A stretch of DNA of 64,000 nt from Crocinitomicaceae bacterium (GCA_022447585.1 JAKVAR010000002.1:186001-250000); one strand, 5' to 3'. Counted from the stretch's first letter, positions 1-11,120 are shown. Notes: a model not told the origin generated them from the letters alone. Made by a program: numbers and translations.

Positions 1-220
1 TATTCGTTTGATTGATGAATTTCTCCGTAAAATCAGCTATTGCATTAGTATTCATTAATCTTTTTGGTTTGTTGTTCTAACTTAAGATACAATAATAGTT
101 CTTATAAATAGCATTCTACTCATTAACGTTTAGAAGTTAATTTTTTAACAGAAAGTGTTGTTTTCGGTATAATTAATTTTTTCTACATTTACCGTGAACT
201 ACTCTAAAACAATAAAAACT

Positions 221-3200
221 ATGAAAAAACTAATTTTAAGTCTATTCGTTGGGCTACCTACACTTTTTTTTGCGCAAAACCTTGCTGAAAAACAGGCAAG
301 CAATATGCAAAATTTAGAATGGGGAACTGAATCTCATGTAATTCCATGTTCGGAATTTTCAATTTCTGCTCCGTTAAGAGATCTAATGCAAGATCCTTCT
401 GAAGTGCAAAGTAAAAAGAAAGCAAAAAAAGAATTTCCAGACAAAAGGGACATGCCAGTTCAAACTTTCGAATATAACGTAAAGGATGATGGTGCCGAAT
501 ACGGAAACGATCATTCATTCATTCAATCAGAATTTGGATTAAACAATGGAAGTCCACAAAATAAAGCTTTAGATCAAAACTGGGCAGGACAGTCGCCATC
601 TGTAGGATTTAGACCTTATGACCCGAGTGCTGCTGCTGGTCCTAATCATATCATTCAAGCGATTAACGGTGATACGTACCGAGTTTGGAATAAAACAGGG
701 ACTGTTTTAGCGTCGGGAAATATTAGCTCATTATTTCCTTCTGGTAATGGTAATGGTGATCCTATTGTCCTATATGATAAAGCTGCAGATCGCTGGTTTA
801 TGAGTCAATTTGCAGGAGGCGGTGCTGGAAACGGCATTTTTATTGCTATTTCTCAAACTCCAGATCCACTTGGTTCATGGTATACCTATGAGTTTACCTC
901 GCCTGATTTCCCAGACTACCTTAAATTTTCTGCATGGCAAGATGGTTATTATATGACTGCTAATTACGCCCAAAAAATCTTTGCATTTAACAGAACTAAA
1001 ATGTTAGCTGGTGACGCAACCGCAGAGGCTGTTTACCAAACATTCTCTCCACCACAAAGCGGATTTTTTGTTCCATTACCTGCTGATGCGTCAGATGGGG
1101 TTATGCCAGGAGCTGGAACGCCTTGTCCTATTTTCTCATATTCGGATAACGGATGGGGAGGAGGAAATATAGATGCTGTTAATATCTATAATGCAAGTGT
1201 TACTTGGGGAGCATCTCCAAATCTAACAGTTACCTCTTTAACAGGATTACCAACGATAGCATTTGATGCTTCATACAATCCTGGTTGGAATGATATTCCT
1301 CAACCAGGCACTGCAACCAAACTTGATGGTATTGGTGGTTGTCTTATGTTTAGAGCTCAATGGAAAACATGGGCAGGATATAATACTGTAGTTCTTAACT
1401 GGGCTGTAGAAATCAGTAATTCACAAAGAGGAATTTTCTGGTGTGAATTAAGACAAAGTCAATCTACTGGAATTTGGTCTATATACCAACAGGGAATATA
1501 TGCCCCAGGAACAGAATCATTTTGGCTTGGTAGTATCGCAATGAATGATAATGGAGATATTGGCCTATCATATGCAAAAGCTGGAACTTCAACTTATATG
1601 ACTTTAGGATATACAGGTAGATTAGCTTCTGACCCGTTAAACACAATGCCAATTGCTGAAACTATTGCAATTGCTGGTTCTGGATCTCAATCTGGAATTA
1701 ATCGTGTCGGTGATTATGCACAAACGACACTAGATCCAGATGGTCAAACATTTTGGTATACCGGTGAATATTTAGGAGCAGGAGGGTCACCAAAAACAAG
1801 AATATACTCTTACACATTTGCTGCTCCATGTACACCACCAGCGAATCAAGCTACAAATTATTCTGCAACTGCTGTCGGAGATAACCAAATGACAATTAAC
1901 TGGACACGAGGTGATGGTGATAGACTAATTGTTCTTGCGCACGAAGGCGCATTGGTTGATAATGCTCCTGGAAATGGAAATGCATACACAGCAAATTCTG
2001 TTTTTGGAAGTGGAGATGAAATTGGCACAGGTAATTACGTAGTTTATGATGGAACTGGTACAAGTGTCACATTAACTGGTTTAACAGCTGGAACAGATTA
2101 TCATTATTCTGTTTTTGAATATACTACACCATCATACTGTTATTTGAACCCTGCCATGGTTGATGTGACTCCTACAACAGGAATCGCCCCATGTACAGTT
2201 TGTGGTGATGTTGCTTCGAATAATGATGATGCAACTGGATTCACGGAAGTAACTTTTAATACAATAGCCAATACCACAACTGGAGACCCAGCATATTCGG
2301 ATTACACAGCGCAATCAACACAAGTAAACGCTGGACAATCATACGACTTAGGTGTTCAAGTTAATACTGCAGGAAACTATACTGTTCAGACAAAAGCTTG
2401 GATTGACTGGAATCAAAACTGTGATTTTACAGATCCAGGTGAAGAATATGATTTAGGAACAGCAACAAATCAAACAAGTGCACCTACTTCTTTATCTCCA
2501 GTTTCAATAACAATTCCTTTGGGCGCTGCTCTTGGTAATACAATTATGAGAGTTAGAACGACATGGAATACGGCACCAACACCATGTGGTAACCAAAACT
2601 ACAGTGAAGCTGAAGATTATACAATTGAGGTTATTGATGCAAATGCTGCACCTTCTGCAAACTTTAATGCAAGTTCAAATGTTATTTGTGAGGGTGCTGA
2701 TGTGACCTTTACAGACATTTCAACAGGAACACCAACAAGTTGGGCATGGACATTCGGAGATGGAGGTACATCAACAGCTCAAAACCCAACTCATACCTAC
2801 AACACTTCAGGTACATATACTGTTACTTTAACTGCAACGAATGGAAATGGGTCTGATGTTTCAACTCAAACATCTTTAATTACTGTTACAACAGGACTTA
2901 CAAATTCTCAAACTTTTGATCTCTGCCCTGGAGCCTCTGTAACGGTGGGGACTAGCACATATAATTCTGCTGGAGTTTATACCGATGTTATAACAAGCGC
3001 AGGTGGCTGTGACAGTACTATTACAACAACAATTTCAATGTTGGCAACAACATCAATGTCTCAAACTATTGATATTTGTCAAGGAGCAAGCTACTCTATT
3101 AACGGGAACAATTATAATTCAGCAGGAACATATACCGATGTGATAATGAATGCTGCAGGATGTGATAGTGTGATTACTACAACAATTACCGTAAACCCAT

Positions 3201-3685
3201 TACCAGCTGTCTCTGCTGCTCCAGCATCAATAGGTCCATTGTGTTCTTATGAAGACCCAATTAATTTAGTTGGAACGCCATCTGGAGGAACATTCACAGG
3301 AAATGGTGTTTCAGGAACTGTGTTTACTCCGAGTTCTGCCGGCCCTGGAAACCATACAATTACATACTCATACACGGATGGAAATGGGTGTATAGGATCA
3401 ATTGTTGTATCTGCGGAAGTGAAAGATTGTGCAGGTATCTCCGATGAAACTCTAACTGGTGTATCCCTTTTCCCGAATCCAAATGATGGTAATTTTGTTA
3501 TCACTGGATTAGATTTAGGAACAGAGTATCAAATCTATGATGAAAGGGGACGATTAATTGTTAGTGCTTTTGTTAATTCAAATGAAGAGCACGTAACAGT
3601 TCCTAATGTACAAGCCGGAATTTACTATGTTCGTGCAACAAAAGATGGTAAAGAAGGTGGTATAAAATTCTTAATTGCTCAATAA
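221..3685 (+). CDS. Large T9SS-secreted protein with FN3-like, GEVED and PKD domains
   Basis: A secreted cell-surface protein of about 1154 residues. The track starts at a GTG (194), but the ATG at 221 opens directly into a signal peptide (MKKLILSLFVGLPTLFFAQ), so I prefer it. In order I see: an N-terminal ~400-residue region, possibly a propeller (residues ~115-530); an FN3-like domain (~535-655); a GEVED domain ending in CGNQNYSEAEDYTIEV (~658-805); a PKD domain with WAWTFGDGGTSTAQNPTHTY (~810-890); two ~48-residue repeats with SAGxYTDVI; a Cys-containing GGTFTGNGVSG domain; and a type A T9SS sorting domain starting VSLFPNPNDGNFVITG. The N- and C-terminal parts are paralogous to the next gene. 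The substrate or ligand is unknown; adhesion or matrix roles are inference only. Confidence 0.9.
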   Translation: MKKLILSLFVGLPTLFFAQNLAEKQASNMQNLEWGTESHVIPCSEFSISAPLRDLMQDPSEVQSKKKAKKEFPDKRDMPVQTFEYNVKDDGAEYGNDHSFIQSEFGLNNGSPQNKALDQNWAGQSPSVGFRPYDPSAAAGPNHIIQAINGDTYRVWNKTGTVLASGNISSLFPSGNGNGDPIVLYDKAADRWFMSQFAGGGAGNGIFIAISQTPDPLGSWYTYEFTSPDFPDYLKFSAWQDGYYMTANYAQKIFAFNRTKMLAGDATAEAVYQTFSPPQSGFFVPLPADASDGVMPGAGTPCPIFSYSDNGWGGGNIDAVNIYNASVTWGASPNLTVTSLTGLPTIAFDASYNPGWNDIPQPGTATKLDGIGGCLMFRAQWKTWAGYNTVVLNWAVEISNSQRGIFWCELRQSQSTGIWSIYQQGIYAPGTESFWLGSIAMNDNGDIGLSYAKAGTSTYMTLGYTGRLASDPLNTMPIAETIAIAGSGSQSGINRVGDYAQTTLDPDGQTFWYTGEYLGAGGSPKTRIYSYTFAAPCTPPANQATNYSATAVGDNQMTINWTRGDGDRLIVLAHEGALVDNAPGNGNAYTANSVFGSGDEIGTGNYVVYDGTGTSVTLTGLTAGTDYHYSVFEYTTPSYCYLNPAMVDVTPTTGIAPCTVCGDVASNNDDATGFTEVTFNTIANTTTGDPAYSDYTAQSTQVNAGQSYDLGVQVNTAGNYTVQTKAWIDWNQNCDFTDPGEEYDLGTATNQTSAPTSLSPVSITIPLGAALGNTIMRVRTTWNTAPTPCGNQNYSEAEDYTIEVIDANAAPSANFNASSNVICEGADVTFTDISTGTPTSWAWTFGDGGTSTAQNPTHTYNTSGTYTVTLTATNGNGSDVSTQTSLITVTTGLTNSQTFDLCPGASVTVGTSTYNSAGVYTDVITSAGGCDSTITTTISMLATTSMSQTIDICQGASYSINGNNYNSAGTYTDVIMNAAGCDSVITTTITVNPLPAVSAAPASIGPLCSYEDPINLVGTPSGGTFTGNGVSGTVFTPSSAGPGNHTITYSYTDGNGCIGSIVVSAEVKDCAGISDETLTGVSLFPNPNDGNFVITGLDLGTEYQIYDERGRLIVSAFVNSNEEHVTVPNVQAGIYYVRATKDGKEGGIKFLIAQ

Positions 3686-3727
3686 GAATTAGTTAAATAT
3701 TTGAGACACATCGGTGTTTCTGAGCTT

Positions 3728-3758
3728 AAAGCTGGAATCTTTAGATTCCAGCTTTTTC
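3728..3758 (+). terminator. Intrinsic terminator after the first giant gene
   Basis: A perfect 10-bp stem AGCTGGAATC / GATTCCAGCT (3730-3739 and 3744-3753) with a 4-nt loop is followed by a T-run. It lies 45 bp after the stop codon. The stem arm is nearly the same as in the terminator after the next, paralogous gene. Confidence 0.85.
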
Positions 3759-3832
3759 TATTTATCTCCCTGAAATTGAACATATTGACTTTTTTTATTA
3801 TTTTTATAGGGCTAAACTAAAAAACTACCAAA

Positions 3833-6800
3833 ATGAACAAACTACTTCTGCTCCTATCCGGAGCATTGTTGTCGTTGCATGCATCAGCCCAAAAAGATGC
3901 AATGACAGCGAACTCTCCACAAACAATTCCAGTTCAGGCGACAATAGTACCCATCAATTATCATGGGACAACTGTTAATCTTTCTTCTTATGTAGAGCCT
4001 GCTGGTACCGTAAATGAAATAACAAAATCCGAAAAATTAGGCGTTTCCGCTAAAAGTGATTGGCTTTTACATGAGAATGTAAATCCGAATGCTCTTCCCA
4101 ATGGAATTGACCCTGCTCTGCAACAATCATACCCAGCTCCAGCAGCCCCATCTAAAGCTCTAACTCAGAACTGGGATGGTATGGGATACACTGGTGTTAA
4201 TCCAGCGGATCCATCTGTTGATGTTGGGCCCAATCATGTTGTGCAAATGATCAATGGTTCCTCAGGTGCCAGAATTCAAATTTGGAATAAATCCGGCACA
4301 TCATTAATGGCTCCTGTATACTTCGATAATTTTGTTAGTATGCCAACCGGTGCTGGTGATCCAATTGTTATGTACGATGAACGTGCAGACAGATGGTTTA
4401 TTAGTGAGTTTTCAGCATCTGGAAATAATCTACACGTCGCAATATCTACTACTCCAGATCCGACTGGTAGTTACCACACTTATAGTTTCAACTCTCCTGG
4501 AGGATTCCCGGATTACCCAAAATATTCAATTTGGGAAAATGAATACGTAATGACTGCAAATGTGAACACACCAGATATCTTTGCAATGAACCGTGCGGAT
4601 ATGTTGGCAGGTGTTGCCACAACTGCACAAATGTTCTCTCAAGCAAACTTTGGAACTATTGGTTTTCAAGCTTCTACCCCTGTTAGTATGAATGGTACTG
4701 CACTGCCTCCTTCTGGTCAGCCTGCTTTATTAATGCGTATGCGTGATGATGCCTGGGCAGGTGCTGCTACTGATGCATTAGAAATGTGGGAATTAGATAT
4801 TGACTGGGTAACTCCTGGTAACTCATCTTTAAGTCAAGTTCAAACAATTCCAACTGCCCCTCATGAATCAGAATTGTGTGGATATACATCATTCTCTTGT
4901 ATCCCTCAACCAAGTGGAGTAAATGCACTAGACCCTTTGCGCGAGCTTTTAATGAATAGAATTCACTATAGAAATTTCGGTACTCATGAATCAATTGTAA
5001 CATGTCATGTGACCGACGTTGATGGAACTGACCATGCTGGTATTCGTTGGTATGAATTACGACGAACTGGAGGCACTGGAGGCACTTGGTCAATTTATCA
5101 ACAAGGAACTTATTCGCCAGACTCTGATCATAGATGGATGCCTTCTATTGGAATTTCAGCTTCAGGTGCTATTGGTTTAGCATATAGTGTTTCTAGTGGA
5201 ACAACATTCCCTTCATTAAGATATACAGGAAGAAAAGAGTGTGATCCTCTTGGTGTAATGACTGAAGCAGAGACTACAATCATTGCCGGATCGGCTTCTA
5301 ATGGCTCTAATAGATGGGGGGATTACTTCGCAATGGGACTTGACCCTTCAGACGGAGAAACTTTCTTCTTTACTGGAGTTTACAACCCTGCTACACAATG
5401 GCAAACAAGAATTGCAGCATTTAGTATGCCTTCTTGTAGTCCACAAGTAGCTTTCGGAGGGTCAACATTTGACTTGAATGAATCTGACGCTGATCAAACT
5501 AATAACTGCTTACCATATTCTATATTAAACATTCCTATTTCTATTGCAGTTGACCCTTCTCAGCCAGCAGGAGTGACAGTTAACGTTACAGGTGGAACTG
5601 CCACTAACAATGTTGATTATGCAATTCAGAATAATACATTCTCTTTCGATGGAGCAACTCTTTCAGGTAACGTTGTAATTCATGTTTACAATGATGATTA
5701 TGTAGAAGGAAATGAAACAATAACTCTTGATTATTCATTAAATGCTAATGGTGGAGATGCTGTGGGAGGATTAAGTAATCAAACTGTAACTATCACAATT
5801 AATGATGATGATATCGCTCCACTAAATGCTATTAACCCAACACCTGTTTCTTTATTGACTCAAGATTTTGAATCAGGGTTTGGTACTTTCAGTACTAACA
5901 ATCCAAATTCAGCACCAGATGTATGGGCAATTGGATTGGAAGCAGCTGCAGCAAGTGGAAACTTCCCTTACCCAGGGACAAACGCTACAAACATTGCATG
6001 GGTTAATGATGATAACGCTGATTCTGATAGATCTGAAGTGAATATTGATTTCCCTGCTGTTGATTTAACAAATTATGTTGCAGGTACAGTTAATTTCGAT
6101 TCTTATTTCTTTGGTCTTGCGTATAATGGTGTAACTGAAACATTAGAATTAAGCGCAAGTGTTGGTGGAGGTCCTTTCAACTTAATTGGATCTGCAGTGA
6201 ACGGAAACACAGCAGCTGCGGATTATGTAGCTCAATCAATTGATATGAGTTCAGTTTGTGGAAACGCAAACGTCATTTTTAGAATTACCTACAGTGATGG
6301 TGGAGATTGGCTTTATGGAGCTGGTGTTGACAACATCGAAATAATTGGTCAAACAGGTATTGACATTCAACAATCGATTAATACTGGTGGAATGGAAGCA
6401 AACCTAGGGCCAAACGAAACTGTGCACTTTTACGATCCAACTTCTGGTGATGTAATGATGACTTTGGAAAATACTTCTGCTTTCGATTACGGATGTGTTA
6501 CCGTTGAAGTAGACAGGGCAGGAACCTCTGCTGTTCAATTTAACTCTGCAACGGTAGCCGACTTCTTAATGTCAAAAACATATACTGTAGTTCCTACAAA
6601 CAACAACCCATCAGGAACCTTTGATATAACCGTCTATTATAAAGAAAGTGAGGTTGCCGGCTGGGAAGCAGCAACTGGAAATAATAGAAATAATGCGGAG
6701 GTTATTAAAGTTGCAGGAGCCAATGCGATTGCAGATGTAAACCCAGGTAATTCAGGAACATTTACAATTGCTAATGCAGCCTCTACTTTAGGTTCTTTTT

Positions 6801-9800
6801 ATTCAGATGTTACTTTCACAAGTTCTTTCAGTTCAGGATTCTCTGGATTTGGTGTAGGTATTTACAACCAACTATTAGGGACTCCTCCGACTGCTGATTT
6901 TACAGGAACTCCGACAACTATTTGTGCTGGAGAAACAGTTACATTTACTGATTTATCTACTGATGGCCCTACATCATGGTCTTGGGATTTTGGAGATGCA
7001 GGAACTTCAACTGATCAGAACCCTACACACATATATACTGCTGCAGGAAACTATACAGTAACACTGACAGCAACAAATGCTGACGGATCTGATGTTCATA
7101 CTGAAACAAACTATATTACTGTAAATGCAATTCCAACAATTACTGCTAGTGGAACTACTACAATCTGTGAAGGTGCTTCTACAACTATCACTAGTTCTGG
7201 CGCTACATCTTATTCTTGGGATCAAGGCATAGGAGCTGGTGCTACTCAAACAGTTTCTCCAACTACAACAACAACTTATACTGTGACAGGAACAACAGCT
7301 GGATGTTCTAACACTGATCAAGTTACGGTTACTGTTAATTCAGTGCCAACTGTTACAGCCAATGGAACAGCTACGATATGTGAAGGTGCTTCTACAACAA
7401 TTTCAGGTGCTGGTACTACCTCTTATTCCTGGGATAATGGATTGGGTGCTGGTGCATCACAGACTGTTTCACCGAATACAACAACTACTTATACGGTTAC
7501 AGGAACAACTAATGGATGTTCTAATACTGATCAAGTAACTGTTACAGTTACTCCTTTACCAACAGTAACCGCAAGTGGAACTGCTACAATCTGTGAAGGT
7601 GCTTCTACAACTATCACTGGTTCTGGAGCAACTACTTACTCTTGGGATAATGGTTTAGGTACTGGTGCATCGCAAACAGTTTCTCCAACTACAACAACAA
7701 CTTATACTGTGACAGGAACAACAGCTGGATGTTCTGACACTGATCAAGTTACGGTTACTGTTAATTCAGTGCCAACTGTTACAGCCAATGGAACAGCTAC
7801 GATATGTGAAGGTGCTTCTACAACAATTTCAGGTGCTGGTACTACCTCTTATTCCTGGGATAATGGATTGGGGGCTGGTGCATCGCAACTGGTTACACCA
7901 TCAACTACAACTACTTATACTGTAACAGGAACAACAAACGGTTGTTCAAGTATTGATCAAGTAACCGTAACCGTAACTCCTTTGCCAACAGTAATAGCAG
8001 GAGGAACAACTACTATTTGTGCTGGTACTTCAACTACGATTACAGGTTCTGGAGCAACTACGTATTCTTGGGATAACGGTCTAGGAGCTGGTGCATCGCA
8101 AATCGTTACTCCAACGACAACTACAATATACACTGTAACTGGAACAACATCTGGTTGTTCAAATACGGACGCAGTGACTGTAACGGTTAATCCAACTCCA
8201 GGGATTACAATAGGAGCAGCAAATAATCCAAGCGCATGTGCAACTGCTACTGGTTCTATCCAAATAGCTGGTTCTGGTAGTGGAAATGTTACATGGACCG
8301 GAACTGCTTCTGGCACAGCAACATCAGTTTCTTTGCCACATACAATTTCTGGACTTGCTGCCGGATCGTATACAATAACATTTACAGATGCTAATGGATG
8401 TATTTCTAACACCTTAGTTCAATCGTTATCTGACCCTTCTGCTCCAACAGTGGTAGCAACAGGTTCAACTACGATTTGTGCTGGTGCTTCAGTAAATATT
8501 TCTGCATCAGGTGCAACTACATATTCTTGGGATAATGGTCTAGGAGCTGGTGCATCTCAAACAGTTTCTCCAACAACAACAACTACTTATACTGTAATTG
8601 GTGATGTAGCTGGTTGTACTGGTTCAGACGCAGTTACAATAACTGTGAATGCAGTACCAACTGTAGTTGCGAATGGTACAGCAACAATTTGTGAAGGTGC
8701 TTCAACTACAATTAGTGGTTCGGGAGCAACTACTTACTCTTGGGATAATGGATTAGGAGCAGGTAATTCTCATACAGTTTCACCTACATCTACTACAACA
8801 TACACTGTAACAGGTACGACTAATGGTTGTTCAAATACAGACATACTTACTGTAACAGTTACTCCGTTACCAACTGTAGTTGCGACAGGTACTGCGACAA
8901 TTTGTGAAGGTGCTTCAACTACAATCGATGCAACTGGTGCAACAACGTATTCTTGGGATAACGGTCTAGGAGCTGGTGCATCGCAAATCGTTACTCCAAC
9001 GACAACTACAACATACACTGTAACAGGTACGACTAATGGTTGTTCAAATAATGACGTGATAACAGTTACAGTTAACCCTACTCCATCTATTACACTGGCG
9101 GGGGCAAACAATCCAACTTCATGCGCAACAAGTACTGGATCAATTGTAATTGGAGGTTCTGGTAGTGGAAATGTTACATGGACCGGAACTGCATCGGGAA
9201 GTGCAAATGCAGTTTCATTACCATATACACTTTTAGGTTTAGGTGCAGGTTCTTACACTATAACTTTTACAGATGCTAACGGTTGTACATCAAATACAAT
9301 TAATCAATCTTTAGTTGATCCTTCTGCACCGACAGTCGTTGGAATTGGAAGTACCACAATTTGTGAAGGTGCTTCAGTAATTATTTCTGCAACAGGAGCA
9401 ACTACCTACTCTTGGGATCAAGGACTATTAGGTTCTGGAAGTGCTCAATCAGTTTCTCCAACAACAACGACAACATATACAGTTACTGGTGAAGTCGCCG
9501 GTTGTACTGCAACTGATCAGGTTACGGTAACGGTTAACTCTGTGCCTACTGTACTTGCAACGGGAACTACTTCAATTTGTGAAGGCGCTTCAGTTTCAAT
9601 AAATGCAACTGGTGCAGCTACTTATTCTTGGGATCAAGGTGTTGGAGCTGGAGCTTCTCAAACGGTTTCACCAACTTCAACAACAACATATACTGTAACG
9701 GGAACGACGAACGGATGTTCAAATACTGATCAGGTGATTGTTACTGTTAATGCAATTCCAAACGTAACTGCGATTGGAGGTGCTACTATATGTGCAGGAG

Positions 9801-11092
9801 AATCAACTAGTATCAATGGTACCGGAGCAACAACCTATACTTGGGATAATGGAATTGGAGCTGGAGCTTCTCAAACTATTTCTCCAACGACAACGACAAC
9901 ATATACAGTTATAGGATCAACAAATGGGTGTTCTAATACAGATAATGTTACGATAATAGTCAACCCTTCACCAACAACTATAGCCACAGGCACTACTTCA
10001 ATTTGTGAAGGAGCTTCAACTACTATCAATGCAAATGGTGCAACTACTTATAACTGGAATCAAGGAGTTGGAGCTGGAGCATCTCAAATAGTTTCTCCAT
10101 TAGTTACAACTACATATGAAGTAACAGGGACAACTGCAGGCTGTTCAACTACTGACCAAGTAACAGTAACAGTTACTCCTCTCCCAACAGTTGTAGCCAG
10201 CGGAACTGCAAATATTTGTGAAGGTGCTTCGACTACAATCGATGCAACTGGTGCTGCATCTTATGACTGGGATAATGGAATCGGAGTTGGAGCTTCTCAA
10301 ACAGTTTCACCAACTACAACAACAACTTACATTGTAACTGGTACGACATCAGGCTGTACTAATACTGACCAAGTTACTGTAACGGTTAATCCACTACCTA
10401 CTATAGTTGCAACTGGAACAGCTGATATTTGTGAAGGATCATCTACGCCAATTGATGCTTCTGGAGCAACTACTTACTCTTGGGATAACGGAATTGGAGC
10501 TGGAGCTTCTCAAACAGTTTCTCCAACTACAACAACAACGTACATTGTAACTGGTACAGAGAACGGCTGTTCTAATACGGATCAAGTTACTGTAACGGTT
10601 AATCCATTACCTGTAGTTACGGCAACACCAACTGCAATAGGTCCTTTATGTTCTTATGAAGATCCAATTACTTTAGTTGGATCACCAATTGGAGGAACAT
10701 TCAGTGGTCTAGGTCTTTCTGGAGATGCATTCTCTCCTAGTGCAGCTGGACCAGGAACACATAGTATAACTTATTCCTACACTGACGCTAACGGATGTTC
10801 TAATTCGGTTATAGTAAATGCAACAGTTAATGATTGTGCTGGAATTGCTGAAGAAGCTTTAATAGGCGTTTCATTATTCCCGAATCCAAACGACGGAAAC
10901 TTTGTGATTACGGGATTGGATAAGGGCTCTGAATACAAAGTATACGATGACAGAGGAAGATTAATTGTTCAGACAATTGCTACTTCTGATAAAGAATTCA
11001 TCTCTCTTCCAAATGGAGATGCTGGAATGTACTACATTCAAGCAACTAAAGATAGTAAGGAAGGACAAGTTAAATTCTTAGTCGTAAAATAG
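3833..11092 (+). CDS. Giant T9SS-secreted repeat protein (2419 aa)
   Basis: A very large secreted surface protein, probably adhesive or structural (inference). The signal peptide is MNKLLLLLSGALLSLHASAQ. Domain order: an N-terminal region paralogous to the previous gene (~110-530, with DPSVDVGPNHVVQMING); a Calx-beta-like domain (~535-660, ending VTITINDDD); a jelly-roll/MAM-like region (~675-840); a PKD domain (~1019-1098, WSWDFGDAGTSTDQNPTHIY); about fourteen ~71-residue repeats of type TICEGASTTI...YSWDNGLGAGASQTVSP...TTTYTVTGTTNGCSNTDQVTVTV, interrupted twice by an ~83-residue domain with GSYTITFTDANGC; a LCSYEDPI/GGTFSG domain; and a T9SS type A sorting domain (VSLFPNPNDGNFVITG). Each repeat has two Cys residues, which may form a disulfide. 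The stop is 141 bp after the previous gene's terminator at its 5' side, so it is probably transcribed on its own. Confidence 0.92.
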   Translation: MNKLLLLLSGALLSLHASAQKDAMTANSPQTIPVQATIVPINYHGTTVNLSSYVEPAGTVNEITKSEKLGVSAKSDWLLHENVNPNALPNGIDPALQQSYPAPAAPSKALTQNWDGMGYTGVNPADPSVDVGPNHVVQMINGSSGARIQIWNKSGTSLMAPVYFDNFVSMPTGAGDPIVMYDERADRWFISEFSASGNNLHVAISTTPDPTGSYHTYSFNSPGGFPDYPKYSIWENEYVMTANVNTPDIFAMNRADMLAGVATTAQMFSQANFGTIGFQASTPVSMNGTALPPSGQPALLMRMRDDAWAGAATDALEMWELDIDWVTPGNSSLSQVQTIPTAPHESELCGYTSFSCIPQPSGVNALDPLRELLMNRIHYRNFGTHESIVTCHVTDVDGTDHAGIRWYELRRTGGTGGTWSIYQQGTYSPDSDHRWMPSIGISASGAIGLAYSVSSGTTFPSLRYTGRKECDPLGVMTEAETTIIAGSASNGSNRWGDYFAMGLDPSDGETFFFTGVYNPATQWQTRIAAFSMPSCSPQVAFGGSTFDLNESDADQTNNCLPYSILNIPISIAVDPSQPAGVTVNVTGGTATNNVDYAIQNNTFSFDGATLSGNVVIHVYNDDYVEGNETITLDYSLNANGGDAVGGLSNQTVTITINDDDIAPLNAINPTPVSLLTQDFESGFGTFSTNNPNSAPDVWAIGLEAAAASGNFPYPGTNATNIAWVNDDNADSDRSEVNIDFPAVDLTNYVAGTVNFDSYFFGLAYNGVTETLELSASVGGGPFNLIGSAVNGNTAAADYVAQSIDMSSVCGNANVIFRITYSDGGDWLYGAGVDNIEIIGQTGIDIQQSINTGGMEANLGPNETVHFYDPTSGDVMMTLENTSAFDYGCVTVEVDRAGTSAVQFNSATVADFLMSKTYTVVPTNNNPSGTFDITVYYKESEVAGWEAATGNNRNNAEVIKVAGANAIADVNPGNSGTFTIANAASTLGSFYSDVTFTSSFSSGFSGFGVGIYNQLLGTPPTADFTGTPTTICAGETVTFTDLSTDGPTSWSWDFGDAGTSTDQNPTHIYTAAGNYTVTLTATNADGSDVHTETNYITVNAIPTITASGTTTICEGASTTITSSGATSYSWDQGIGAGATQTVSPTTTTTYTVTGTTAGCSNTDQVTVTVNSVPTVTANGTATICEGASTTISGAGTTSYSWDNGLGAGASQTVSPNTTTTYTVTGTTNGCSNTDQVTVTVTPLPTVTASGTATICEGASTTITGSGATTYSWDNGLGTGASQTVSPTTTTTYTVTGTTAGCSDTDQVTVTVNSVPTVTANGTATICEGASTTISGAGTTSYSWDNGLGAGASQLVTPSTTTTYTVTGTTNGCSSIDQVTVTVTPLPTVIAGGTTTICAGTSTTITGSGATTYSWDNGLGAGASQIVTPTTTTIYTVTGTTSGCSNTDAVTVTVNPTPGITIGAANNPSACATATGSIQIAGSGSGNVTWTGTASGTATSVSLPHTISGLAAGSYTITFTDANGCISNTLVQSLSDPSAPTVVATGSTTICAGASVNISASGATTYSWDNGLGAGASQTVSPTTTTTYTVIGDVAGCTGSDAVTITVNAVPTVVANGTATICEGASTTISGSGATTYSWDNGLGAGNSHTVSPTSTTTYTVTGTTNGCSNTDILTVTVTPLPTVVATGTATICEGASTTIDATGATTYSWDNGLGAGASQIVTPTTTTTYTVTGTTNGCSNNDVITVTVNPTPSITLAGANNPTSCATSTGSIVIGGSGSGNVTWTGTASGSANAVSLPYTLLGLGAGSYTITFTDANGCTSNTINQSLVDPSAPTVVGIGSTTICEGASVIISATGATTYSWDQGLLGSGSAQSVSPTTTTTYTVTGEVAGCTATDQVTVTVNSVPTVLATGTTSICEGASVSINATGAATYSWDQGVGAGASQTVSPTSTTTYTVTGTTNGCSNTDQVIVTVNAIPNVTAIGGATICAGESTSINGTGATTYTWDNGIGAGASQTISPTTTTTYTVIGSTNGCSNTDNVTIIVNPSPTTIATGTTSICEGASTTINANGATTYNWNQGVGAGASQIVSPLVTTTYEVTGTTAGCSTTDQVTVTVTPLPTVVASGTANICEGASTTIDATGAASYDWDNGIGVGASQTVSPTTTTTYIVTGTTSGCTNTDQVTVTVNPLPTIVATGTADICEGSSTPIDASGATTYSWDNGIGAGASQTVSPTTTTTYIVTGTENGCSNTDQVTVTVNPLPVVTATPTAIGPLCSYEDPITLVGSPIGGTFSGLGLSGDAFSPSAAGPGTHSITYSYTDANGCSNSVIVNATVNDCAGIAEEALIGVSLFPNPNDGNFVITGLDKGSEYKVYDDRGRLIVQTIATSDKEFISLPNGDAGMYYIQATKDSKEGQVKFLVVK
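7126..10612 (+). repeat. Coding tandem array of ~14 units of ~213 bp
   Basis: In-frame units of about 71 codons run through the giant gene. Two inserted ~83-codon units (around 8195-8440 and 9080-9325) give a higher-order pattern of five, three and six short units. Some neighbours are almost identical in DNA: about 200 bp from 7247 recurs at 7673, exactly 426 bp (two units) later, with one mismatch seen. Another long match links ~8068 with ~8950. This indicates recent duplication or gene conversion inside the array. Confidence 0.9.
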
Positions 11093-11120
11093 ACTAGACA
11101 GCACGCAAGTTTCTTTATAG

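Noticed and set aside
184-191. TACATTTA as promoter of the first giant gene
   Set aside because: The last base departs from TAnnTTTG and the nearest TTG is at the wrong distance.
258-518. Minus-strand ORF opposite the first giant gene, and the many similar ORFs opposite large genes
   Set aside because: They lie fully inside confident genes in other frames, have odd composition and no start context; they are shadows.
7957-9111. Minus-strand Val/Pro-rich ORFs (151 and 113 aa) opposite the repeat array
   Set aside because: Their regularity mirrors the repeats on the plus strand; no independent signal.
7126-10612. Repeat array as a CRISPR or satellite
   Set aside because: Units are in-frame, ~213 bp, protein-coding and diverged at codon third positions; there are no spacers.
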